A DNA stretch of 64,000 nucleotides from Erythrobacter neustonensis. GTDB taxonomy: Bacteria > Pseudomonadota > Alphaproteobacteria > Sphingomonadales > Sphingomonadaceae. Positions 41,771-49,284 of this stretch are shown in pieces; position 1 is the stretch's first letter, and each line of letters starts with the position of its first letter. The notes below the pieces were generated by a model, which saw nothing but the letters and a program-made list of their open reading frames with translations, did not search any database and was not told where the DNA came from. Made by a program: the position numbers and the translations under genes. The stretch covers positions 1,054,001 through 1,118,000 of the forward strand of contig NZ_CP016033.1 in the NCBI RefSeq assembly GCF_001663175.1. The letters run 5' to 3'.

Positions 41771-43138
41771 CTAGCGCCGCTTGCGCACCCGTTCCAGTTC
41801 GGCGCGGGCTTCGAGGCCCACGTCCTGCGCGCGAATCCAGTCGGGCGAGCCATAGGGCAGATAGGCCTCGGCGGCCTGCGCATTGGCGAGCGCTTGGGGA
41901 TATTGCCGGTTCATCACCTGCACCTCCGCGCTCGCCAGCCGCGCGCGCGCGGTATCGCCGCGTGCTTCGTAGACGACGCCGAGCTGATACCAGGCAAAGG
42001 GATTGTAGCGATCCTTCTGCACCGAGGCGCGCAGCACGCCTTCGGCTTCGGCGAAGTTGGCCTTGTCCTCGGTCGCGATCAGCGCGTGGCCCAATAACCC
42101 TGCGACCAGTGGCTGCGCGCGGGTCAGTTCGGTCGCACGGCGCAGCGGCACCAGAGCATCGGCCGCGCGCCCGCTTTCGAGCAGCACCTGCCCTTTCAAC
42201 TCAAGGAACCACGGATTGTCGGGCTCTGCCGCGAGCAGCGCGTCGGTTTCGGCGAGCGCCATGTCGATCCGCGCGTCCTTGTGATAGGCATAGGCGCGGG
42301 CATAGCGCGCGGGCGCGCTGGTATCGGACGGCGGATAGGCCGCGAGCGTGCGCTGCGGTTCGGCGAGATAACCGAACAGCTTGGCCTTGGCGCGCACGAA
42401 GCGTTCCTGCAGGCCGGCATCCTCGGGCGCGTTCCACGCCGGGTCTTCTTCGAGCAGGGTGCGCAGCACCTGGATACGGTCGCCCGAAAGGGGGTGCGTG
42501 CGCGCATAGGCGGCTTCGTCGGCCTGGCTGTATCCGGCGCGGATTTCGTTGCCGCGCAGCTTCTCGAAGAACGAGATCATCCCCTTGCCGGTGATGCCCG
42601 CGCCCGAAAGATAGCGTGCGCCCGCAAGATCGGTGGCGGCTTCCTGGTTGCGGTTGAACGACAGGAAACTGCCCACCGCGGCCTGCTGTCCCGCCGCGAT
42701 CACGCCCATCGCCGCCTCGCCCGCCCCCGCCAGCGCCGCGCCGACACCCAGCAGCAGTGAAAGGATCGAAATCCCGTTGGCCGCCTTGCTGCGTTCGTCG
42801 AACCGCACCGCGTGGCCTGCGGTGATGTGGCCGAGTTCGTGCGCCAGCACACCCTGCACCTCGTTCGCGGTGTCGGCGGTGCCGAGCAGGCCCGAATGGA
42901 CATAGATCGCCTGCCCGCCCGCGACGAAGGCGTTGACCGAACCGTCGTTGATCAGCACCACCTCGACATTGCCGGGCGACAATTCGCTCGCCTCGACCAG
43001 CGGGGCGAGCATGTCGCGCAGCAATTCCTCGGTCTCGGCATCGCGCAGGATCGATTGCGCCGCAGCCGGCTGCGCGGCGAAGATCAGGCTCGCCAGCAGG
43101 GCAAGGCAGACCGCCAGAGGATGGTGCGAGGCGCGCAT
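41771..43138 (-). CDS. M48 metalloprotease with TPR (BepA/YfgC-like)
   Basis: A 455-residue periplasmic zinc protease-chaperone. A signal peptide covers residues 1-28 (ending AAQPAAAQ). The peptidase has HELGH at 100-104 and a later EAATDLAGARYL segment providing the third ligand. The C-terminal half (from about 250) consists of TPR-like helices (ARYARAYAYHKDARIDMALAET, LELKGQVLLESGRAADALVPL, FAWYQLGVVYEARGDTARARL). In E. coli BepA promotes correct LptD disulfide exchange and degrades stalled barrels. The neighbouring DsbA gene supports an outer-membrane assembly role. Confidence 0.93.
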   Translation of the reverse strand: MRASHHPLAVCLALLASLIFAAQPAAAQSILRDAETEELLRDMLAPLVEASELSPGNVEVVLINDGSVNAFVAGGQAIYVHSGLLGTADTANEVQGVLAHELGHITAGHAVRFDERSKAANGISILSLLLGVGAALAGAGEAAMGVIAAGQQAAVGSFLSFNRNQEAATDLAGARYLSGAGITGKGMISFFEKLRGNEIRAGYSQADEAAYARTHPLSGDRIQVLRTLLEEDPAWNAPEDAGLQERFVRAKAKLFGYLAEPQRTLAAYPPSDTSAPARYARAYAYHKDARIDMALAETDALLAAEPDNPWFLELKGQVLLESGRAADALVPLRRATELTRAQPLVAGLLGHALIATEDKANFAEAEGVLRASVQKDRYNPFAWYQLGVVYEARGDTARARLASAEVQVMNRQYPQALANAQAAEAYLPYGSPDWIRAQDVGLEARAELERVRKRR

Positions 43139-43203
43139 TGACGACACCTCTACAAGCCCCGCGGCTGAACGCAATGTGAAGCGCCGCTGATCGGGCGGTT
43201 GCG

Positions 43204-45162
43204 CTATCCCGCCAGGCGGCGGACCGCGCGTTCGATCAGCGCCACATCCTCGGGCACTTCGGCCAGGATTTCGGCGCAGCCGATCTCGTCGCGGCGGACC
43301 AGCACCAGCGCGAATTCGGGCCCCGCCCCGTCGAGATGTTCGAGCGTGATCGCCTCGAGCGCGCGCAGTTGCGCTGCCAGCGCCTCGCGCACCGCATGGG
43401 CATCCTCGACCGGCTTGCCCTGTTCCTCGCGGCGCAGGCGGCGTTCTGCCTTGACGATCGCCTTGATCCCGCCCTCGGTCTCGGCGAGCAGCCGCGCGAG
43501 CGTGCCGCGTTCGAGCCGCAGGCGGTGTGCATGGGTGAGCACCGCGGCATATTCGGTCAGCCGGGTCTTGTCGTAATCATGCCCGAACACGAGCTTGACC
43601 ACCGGGGTCATCGGCGCGCGGTCCTGCACGGTCAGGCCGGCATCCTCGATCAGTTCGGCATAGTCCTGCGGGGCGGCATGGGCCGCGAGGCTGAAATCAT
43701 AGGCGCGGCTGACCGCGGCATAAAGCGCGCTGCGGCTGCGATCCTCGGTGTTGTCCGCGGCCCGCGCCAGTTCGCGCGCGGCGGCAAGGCAATCGTAGAG
43801 GCCGGCATCGGCGGCCACGTCGTCCGCGATCGGCGCGGCGATGCTGTCGGCGGCGGGCGCCGCGGCCGGCCATGCGGTATCGTCAGATGCGGCGCTGTCC
43901 GGACCGGGCGCGGCTTCGCAGTCCGGCATTTCTGCTGCGACCGGTTCTTCCGCAATCCCGCTGCCGGCTGGCAACCATGCGGGCGCAGCATGACGATCCT
44001 CAGCCTCTTGTGCGACCTGCGGCACGGCATCGAATGCCGCGAAAGAAGCCGGTTCCTCCTCCTCGGAAATATCGGCTTCGGCAGCAAAGGCGGTTTCGGT
44101 TTCGAACCCGGCATCCGCGCCGGTATCGGCAAATACCGCTTCATCCTGCGCAAAGTCGTGTCCGAAGCCGTCGAGCGGTTCTTCGGGCAGCGCCTCGATC
44201 CCGCTCAGGTCGATCGCCTTCTTGGTGGGCGCCTCGATGTAATCGGCAAGGCTGGCAAAGCTGTAGCCGACGTCGTCGTCGTCCTCGCCCGCGTCCTCGT
44301 CATATTCCTCGTCGTCGTCGCCGAGCGCATAGTGGCTGAAATCGGGCATCAGCGGATCGGCGATCCCGTCATCGGCGGCATTGCCGTGCGCGGAAAGGGC
44401 GCTGAAATCCTCGGTGAAGTCGGCGGCGGGCGTGTGCAGCACAAGCGGAGTCTCGTCGGCTTCGTGCGCGGGCGAATCGGCCCAGTCGGTGACGGGTTCG
44501 GTGCCGCGCAGACCGGGCTGGTCCTCCGCTTCGGCCTCACTACCGATTTCGAGCGCCTGATCGATTTCGAGCAGCAGCTCGTCCGCGGTCAGCTGGTCGG
44601 CCATCTCTTTCCAGTTGATGACGCCGTAGATGAAATCGATCGTTTCGTCGTTGCTCGACAGCGGCAGCAGGATCCCGCGATAGAGAATCGCGATCCCGGC
44701 ATGATTGACGAATTCGGCCTCGAACCCGATCGGTGCCTGATTGGCGAGGATCTGCATGTAATGATCGGTGATCCGGCTCAGGAGCGAGCGCGGCGGCACA
44801 TCCGACAGGCGCGTGATCACGCCCTGCGCGCCGCATTCCTGCGCCAGCCTTTCGCCAAGGAATCGCACTGCGGGATTGTCGATCCCGTAGGAGAAATCGA
44901 GCAGCACCGAATGGGGGCCGAAATCGGGGAGAATAGCCGGGTCGAGATCCTCGATATCGGGGAACATGCGGTCACCCAGCAGACTGGCCCAGTGGTTGTA
45001 GGCACGCACCTGCATGCGGCGTTCGTCCTGGCCGATCGCCTGCGGCGGAAGGTCGCGGGTGCGGGCCGGCACGCTGCCGAAATCCTCGTCGCTCTCTTCC
45101 CAACCGCGATCCCCGGCCGTGTCCGAACCGAAACTGCCGCGCAGAGTGTCCATGGCTGTCAT
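43204..45162 (-). CDS. PAS_5-domain protein with long acidic linker
   Basis: A 652-residue protein. Residues 48-210 match the PAS_5 family pattern: MQVRAYNHWASLLGDRMFPDIEDLDP, FGPHSVLLDFSYGIDNPAVRFLG, and LPLSSNDETIDFIYGVINWKEM. This is followed by a very acidic, low-complexity, probably disordered region (about 210-520, including DDEEYDEDAGEDDDD). A helical C-terminal domain (about 520-652) has LYAAVSRAYDFSLAAHAAPQDYAELIED and VKLVFGHDYDKTRLTEYAAVLTHAHRL. No kinase or HTH is present. Its role is unknown. ATG 45162 follows AAGGGGCGG. Confidence 0.82.
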   Translation of the reverse strand: MTAMDTLRGSFGSDTAGDRGWEESDEDFGSVPARTRDLPPQAIGQDERRMQVRAYNHWASLLGDRMFPDIEDLDPAILPDFGPHSVLLDFSYGIDNPAVRFLGERLAQECGAQGVITRLSDVPPRSLLSRITDHYMQILANQAPIGFEAEFVNHAGIAILYRGILLPLSSNDETIDFIYGVINWKEMADQLTADELLLEIDQALEIGSEAEAEDQPGLRGTEPVTDWADSPAHEADETPLVLHTPAADFTEDFSALSAHGNAADDGIADPLMPDFSHYALGDDDEEYDEDAGEDDDDVGYSFASLADYIEAPTKKAIDLSGIEALPEEPLDGFGHDFAQDEAVFADTGADAGFETETAFAAEADISEEEEPASFAAFDAVPQVAQEAEDRHAAPAWLPAGSGIAEEPVAAEMPDCEAAPGPDSAASDDTAWPAAAPAADSIAAPIADDVAADAGLYDCLAAARELARAADNTEDRSRSALYAAVSRAYDFSLAAHAAPQDYAELIEDAGLTVQDRAPMTPVVKLVFGHDYDKTRLTEYAAVLTHAHRLRLERGTLARLLAETEGGIKAIVKAERRLRREEQGKPVEDAHAVREALAAQLRALEAITLEHLDGAGPEFALVLVRRDEIGCAEILAEVPEDVALIERAVRRLAG

Positions 45163-45285
45163 CCGCCCCTTGGTAAATCTTGTCAGGGACGTTCTGGAGA
45201 GGCGTGGTAAAAATCGCGTTAAACCGCGCGGCAGTTTGTCCGTTGCCGCCGTCTGCCGCCGCGGGGATGCGCTTGCGGCGGAAAC

Positions 45286-45729
45286 CTAGAGGAAATACCG
45301 CATCTTGATGGTCATGCGCTGGGTGCCATCGCCGATCGGCATCACCGCGTCCCGGAACCTGGGCGGAGCCATGTTGACCGGCGCATCGCGCGAAAAACCG
45401 TAGCCTTCCTTGGGCATCATCCCCATCGCGCGGTCGGCCTTGCCGTTGTCGTTCTCGTCATGCAGCAACGCGATCGCATAATTGCCCGGCTTTACCCCGG
45501 TAAAGCGCAGTTCGACCTTGCCGCCGGCGGGCACGACCAGACGGTGCGAGGACGGGTCCTTGATGCATTTGGGAAAGACATCCTCGCGCGCGGTCAGGCA
45601 GGCGCGCACCACGCCCTTGGTCGACCTGAGGCCCGTGACCGAGACCACGACCTCGCCCGCATGCGCAGGCGCGGCGGCAACCATGCTCGCGCCTGCGCCG
45701 GCAAGCGCCATGGCGCCTGCCCGCCACAT
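45286..45729 (-). CDS. DUF2141 exported protein
   Basis: A 147-residue secreted protein of unknown function. It has a signal peptide (MALAGAGASMVAAAPAHAG) and the family pattern VSVTGLRSTKGVVRACL, VELRFTGVKPGNYAIALLHDENDNGKADRAMGMMPKEGYGFS. The DENDNGK loop is typical and may bind calcium. Its ATG overlaps the stop of the sterol desaturase-type gene (TGATG). Pairing with a fatty acid hydroxylase suggests a shared envelope-lipid function, by inference. Confidence 0.88.
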   Translation of the reverse strand: MWRAGAMALAGAGASMVAAAPAHAGEVVVSVTGLRSTKGVVRACLTAREDVFPKCIKDPSSHRLVVPAGGKVELRFTGVKPGNYAIALLHDENDNGKADRAMGMMPKEGYGFSRDAPVNMAPPRFRDAVMPIGDGTQRMTIKMRYFL

Positions 45730-46502
45730 CACGCGCGCACGCCGGGGGCGTGCCCGGCCTCGGCCACGATCCGCCGCGACAGGCCCTTGTCCGTCCCGCA
45801 AAGCCGGTCCCATACCCGGAAATAGAGCCCGTAATTGCATCGGTATTCCTCGTGATGGCGCTCGTGATGGCTGGCGGTTATCAGCCAGTTTCCCAACGCG
45901 GAATGAACGAGCCAGCGCGGGAAGCTCTCCCAGCCCATGTGATTGGTCACCCCCATCACCGTCGCGATCGTCAGCACCATGGCGAGCGTGGCGATGTGGA
46001 TCGGGACAAGGAACACCAGCACCGGGATCACCACCGCGCCGGTCAGCGCCTCGATGGGATGAAAGCTCATCGCGGTCCACGCCGTGGGCGGGCGGCTTTG
46101 GTGGTGCACCGCGTGCGCGATCCGGAACCACTTGGGCTTGTGCATCCAGCGGTGGCTCCAGTAAAAACAGGTGTCCTGCACGAACAGGTAAAGCAGCAGG
46201 CTGACCGGATGATACCACAGAGGCAGCGCAGCGGCATCGGCGGTGATCTGGGTCCAGCCGCGGTGCTGCCAGCCCCACAGCACGATCCCCGCCGGCGCGC
46301 CGTAGATCGCCGCCGAGAGCAGCGACCAGCCGATCTCGCGCCGGATCTGCGCAGCCTTTCCGGCATAAAGCCCGGGCCGAACCCGCGCGGTCGCCCATGC
46401 GAACAGCCAGCTTGCCACGACGTAACGCAGCGCAACGATCAATGTCACCGACAGCGCAGCGGTCAGCAGGGCGAGGGGGACGGGGGTGTCGGCGGGCAGC
46501 AT
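45729..46502 (-). CDS. sterol desaturase/fatty acid hydroxylase family membrane protein
   Basis: A 257-residue membrane di-iron enzyme. The eight-histidine pattern is present: HRWMH (117-121), HAVHH (130-134) and HHERHH (212-217), with extra His at HPIE and NHMG. Four hydrophobic segments support a hydroxylase that acts on membrane lipids. The substrate (fatty acid, carotenoid or hopanoid) cannot be read from sequence; carotenoid hydroxylases in this group of bacteria are a possibility. It precedes the DUF2141 gene with a one-base overlap. Confidence 0.9.
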   Translation of the reverse strand: MLPADTPVPLALLTAALSVTLIVALRYVVASWLFAWATARVRPGLYAGKAAQIRREIGWSLLSAAIYGAPAGIVLWGWQHRGWTQITADAAALPLWYHPVSLLLYLFVQDTCFYWSHRWMHKPKWFRIAHAVHHQSRPPTAWTAMSFHPIEALTGAVVIPVLVFLVPIHIATLAMVLTIATVMGVTNHMGWESFPRWLVHSALGNWLITASHHERHHEEYRCNYGLYFRVWDRLCGTDKGLSRRIVAEAGHAPGVRA

Positions 46503-46549
46503 TTCGGCCTCGGCTATGCCGCAAATTCCCGCGGCGCGACAGGCCTATC

Positions 46550-47044
46550 TCAGTCCTCTGCCCCGGTTGCGCGGGCCAGCGGATCGAGCAGCGCCATGTG
46601 CCGCCGCATCGCGATGCGCGCCAGATGCTCGACCTGGAGCTTGCGGCGCGCCGCGGCGAGCGGCTCGAGCGCGGCGGGGCGCAGGATTTCGGCATCATAG
46701 CCATCGGCCACGATCACCCCGCAGGTATCGGGGCGATAGGCCTCGCCATCGAGCGGCGTGCGGTCGAGCGCGGGCGGCAGGCCCCAGTAGAACCGGTCGC
46801 AATAATCGAGGTAATCGGGCCACTTGGCATCGCCCAAGAGATCGGCGCGGGCAACCTTGATTTCGACGATCACCACCAACCCCTTGGCATCGATCCCCAT
46901 CAGATCGGCGCGCCGTCCGTTGCGCAGCGGCACTTCGCGCAGGCACCAGATGTCGTTGCGCGCGAACAGTCGCCCGATCCCGCGGGCGACATCGCCGGCG
47001 GCAAGAACGGGCGATTCGGCAGGGCGCAGCGAAGCGATGGTCAT
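46550..47044 (-). CDS. mmcB: MmcB family DNA repair protein
   Basis: A 164-residue protein of the MmcB family, which in Caulobacter is needed for survival of mitomycin C damage. Its body has the nuclease-like fold landmarks: REVPLRNGRRADLMGIDAKGLVVIVEIKVARADL (Asp, Glu-x-Lys catalytic-type triad), then the WPDYLDYCDRFYWGLP segment and LARIAMRRHMALL. A perfect alphaproteobacterial LexA box lies 12 bases upstream of the ATG (47057-47071), so SOS induction is strongly suggested. It is followed by the sterol desaturase-type gene. Confidence 0.93.
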   Translation of the reverse strand: MTIASLRPAESPVLAAGDVARGIGRLFARNDIWCLREVPLRNGRRADLMGIDAKGLVVIVEIKVARADLLGDAKWPDYLDYCDRFYWGLPPALDRTPLDGEAYRPDTCGVIVADGYDAEILRPAALEPLAAARRKLQVEHLARIAMRRHMALLDPLARATGAED

Positions 47045-47056
47045 GCCGCAGCGTTG

Positions 47057-47071
47057 GAACGAAAGCGGAAC
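47057..47071 (-). promoter_or_regulatory. LexA (SOS) box of mmcB
   Basis: On the minus strand the sequence is GTTC-CGCTTTC-GTTC, exactly the alphaproteobacterial LexA consensus GTTC-N7-GTTC. It starts 12 bases before the ATG at 47044, a position where bound LexA would block transcription. Confidence 0.88.
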
Positions 47072-47099
47072 GCAGTCAAGCCCGCGTGCGGCGGAGGGG

Positions 47100-47477
47100 T
47101 CAGGCGTCGCTGAGGACGTTCACCATCGCGGCGCGCGCGGCGTGAAATTCGCGCCACAGCACCAGCGCCGGGGCGGAAGGATCCTGCCCGCGCCGGATCA
47201 GCGTGGCAAGCGCGGCCAGCCCGCTGCCCAGCATCGCGCGGCAATCGCTGACGGTTTGCGCCACCACCACGCGCTGCCAGGGCTGCGCGCGCGCGATCAC
47301 CGCGCCCAGTTCGCCGCCGATCTCGACCGGTTCGGGCGCAAGCCGCGCGAGCAGCGCCAGCGCCGAGGCCTGCCCGTGGAGCGCCACCAGCGCTTCGGCG
47401 AGCACCTCCGGCTGCGAATCGTCGGCAGCGCGCGCGTTGCGCGGCGAAGGAATCGTTTCGGGCAGGTGTGTTGCCAT
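47100..47477 (-). CDS. hypothetical helical protein
   Basis: Unrecognised 125-residue soluble protein. The start at 47477 (MATHLPE) was chosen because the longer upstream frame reaches into the tRNA region. It is predominantly helical and Ala/Leu-rich (AEALVALHGQASALALLARL, LWREFHAARAAMVNVLSDA). One cysteine is present near residue 81. It lies upstream of mmcB on the same strand with a 28-base gap before the LexA box. Open-frame length and composition support a gene, but little else. Confidence 0.5.
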   Translation of the reverse strand: MATHLPETIPSPRNARAADDSQPEVLAEALVALHGQASALALLARLAPEPVEIGGELGAVIARAQPWQRVVVAQTVSDCRAMLGSGLAALATLIRRGQDPSAPALVLWREFHAARAAMVNVLSDA

Positions 47478-47634
47478 GCTCCGAAGGCTAGGGCGGCGTC
47501 CTTTCCGATTGGTTAAACGCGCCCACCGGAGCGACGCTGTGCCGTCGATGCGACACAATTGACTGGCGCGTGCCTCCACCTCTTGCTAAGCGCCCGCCCG
47601 CGCAGCACAATGGCTGCGCACCGCATGGCACCAT

Positions 47635-47711
<77 letters not shown>

Positions 47712-47815
47712 GCTTTTCCCGTTCCCATGTTTGCAAAAGGCGTCGCCACTTATGGCTGACGCGTTTCCGTGTGCCTCGCCGCAATTGCCGACAGGCCGCC
47801 CGGCATCGCTTACTT

Positions 47816-47834
47816 GCGAATGATTATCATTGAC
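47816..47834. promoter_or_regulatory. Fur box upstream of the PepSY operon
   Basis: GCGAATGATTATCATTGAC is a 19-bp palindromic site close to the Fur consensus (central AATGATTATCATT). It is followed by the PepSY gene start 83 bases downstream, at the head of an iron-uptake operon. Confidence 0.8.
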
Positions 47835-47916
47835 GGAACCGCCCGCGCTTTCTAGCAGCGGCCCTGCGGCCCACCGGGTGCGCGAAGTGCACGGCCATGC
47901 AGGTGAGGGGCTCCGG

Positions 47917-49053
47917 GTGAAGCCATCCAACATCAGGATCTGGACACTGGTCCACAAATGGACGGGGCTCGCCTCGACCGCGTTCCTGCTGATGCTCTGC
48001 GTCACCGGCCTGCCGCTGATCTTCCATGACGAAATCGACCGCCTGCTGGGCGAGGATGCCGAGGCGCAGCTGGCCGGTGCGCCTTCCGCGCAAGGTGGCT
48101 TGCCGCTCGACACCATGCTGGAGGCGGCCCTTAAGCAGCGGCCGGGCGAAGTGCCGCTGTTCATGGCGTTCAGCAACGACAGCCCGCTGCTTACCGTCAC
48201 CACCGGCCCGCGCGCGGATGCGCCCGAGGACGAGATGACGCTGTTGTTCCTCGACCGCGCCACGGGCGAACCGCTGGGCCCGGCCCCGGCTGGCGGGGTG
48301 ATGGATGTCATCCTGACGCTCCACACCGACATGTTCCTCGGCCTTCCGGGGATGCTGTTCCTCGGCGCGATGGGCGTGCTGTTCGTCGCCGCGCTGGTTT
48401 CGGGCGTGGTGCTTTATGTGCCTTTTATGCGCCGGCTCGTGTTCGGGACGCTGCGCACCGGCCGCAGCCACCGGGTGCGGCGGCTCGACCAGCATAATCT
48501 GCTGGGCATCGTCACGCTCGGCTGGGCGCTGGTGGTTGGGTTGACGGGGGTGATCAACACGCTGGCCGATCCGCTGACCGCGCAGTGGCAGAACGGCGAG
48601 CTTGCGGCGATGACCGCGCGGTACGGCAATGCCGCGCCGCTCGCACCGGCGCAATATGGTTCGCTCGATGCCGCGATGCGCGCGGCGCAAGCTGCGCTGC
48701 CGGGACGCGCGCCGCAATTCATCGCCTTTCCGGGCGGCGCCTTCAGCACCGCGCACCATTATGCGGTGTTTTTCCAAGGCGACCGCCCGCTGACGCAATT
48801 CCTGCTGACCCCGGCGCTGATCGACGCGCGCGAAGCCGTGCTGACCGATGCGCGCGAGATGCCCGCGCTCAATCAGGCGCTGATGCTGTCGAAGCCGCTG
48901 CATTTCGGCGATTATGGCGGGCTGGCGCTGAAGCTGCTGTGGGCGCTGCTCGATCTGGCGACGATCTGGGTGCTGTGGACCGGGATCCTGCTGTGGTTGC
49001 GGCGCGAACCGGGGCGGATCGGCGGTGGCCGCGGAATCGAAGCTGTCGCATGA
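47917..49053 (+). CDS. PepSY-domain inner-membrane protein (iron uptake)
   Basis: A 378-residue membrane protein of the PepSY_TM family that accompanies siderophore receptors and may reduce ferric siderophores in the periplasm. The start is a GTG preceded by GAGGGG at the right spacing. The N-terminal pattern WTLVHKWTGLASTAFLLMLCVTGLPLIFHDEID is diagnostic. Later come LTLHTDMFLGLPGMLFLGAMGVLFVAALVSGVVLYVPF, HNLLGIVTLGWALVVGLTGVINTL, and the last helix LWALLDLATIWVLWTGILLWL. Its stop overlaps the next gene (ATGA). Confidence 0.92.
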   Translation: MKPSNIRIWTLVHKWTGLASTAFLLMLCVTGLPLIFHDEIDRLLGEDAEAQLAGAPSAQGGLPLDTMLEAALKQRPGEVPLFMAFSNDSPLLTVTTGPRADAPEDEMTLLFLDRATGEPLGPAPAGGVMDVILTLHTDMFLGLPGMLFLGAMGVLFVAALVSGVVLYVPFMRRLVFGTLRTGRSHRVRRLDQHNLLGIVTLGWALVVGLTGVINTLADPLTAQWQNGELAAMTARYGNAAPLAPAQYGSLDAAMRAAQAALPGRAPQFIAFPGGAFSTAHHYAVFFQGDRPLTQFLLTPALIDAREAVLTDAREMPALNQALMLSKPLHFGDYGGLALKLLWALLDLATIWVLWTGILLWLRREPGRIGGGRGIEAVA

Positions 49054-49247
49054 AGCCCGACACGCCCATACGCATCGCGCGCCGCAGCGCCGCCGAAGTT
49101 CTCGCGATCCCGATGCTGCTGTTCGCGGCGAGCCTTGCCGGGCTCGTCATCGGGCTTGCCGGCGATGGCTGGCCCGATCTTGCGGCCAGCTTCCTGCTGT
49201 TTCTTCCGCTGCTTGCTGTTGCCGTTGCCTGGCACCGGCGTGGCTGA
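49050..49247 (+). CDS. small two-helix membrane protein of the iron operon
   Basis: A 65-residue product starting at an ATG that overlaps the PepSY gene stop. It has two hydrophobic segments (EVLAIPMLLFAASLAGLVIGLAG and LAASFLLFLPLLAVAVAW) and a short basic tail. Such small proteins often sit between PepSY and TonB genes; the function is not known. The next gene starts 37 bases later. Confidence 0.8.
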   Translation: MKPDTPIRIARRSAAEVLAIPMLLFAASLAGLVIGLAGDGWPDLAASFLLFLPLLAVAVAWHRRG

Positions 49248-49284
49248 ACCATTTTAGCATTGATATCCTCTGGAAAGCCTTCTG

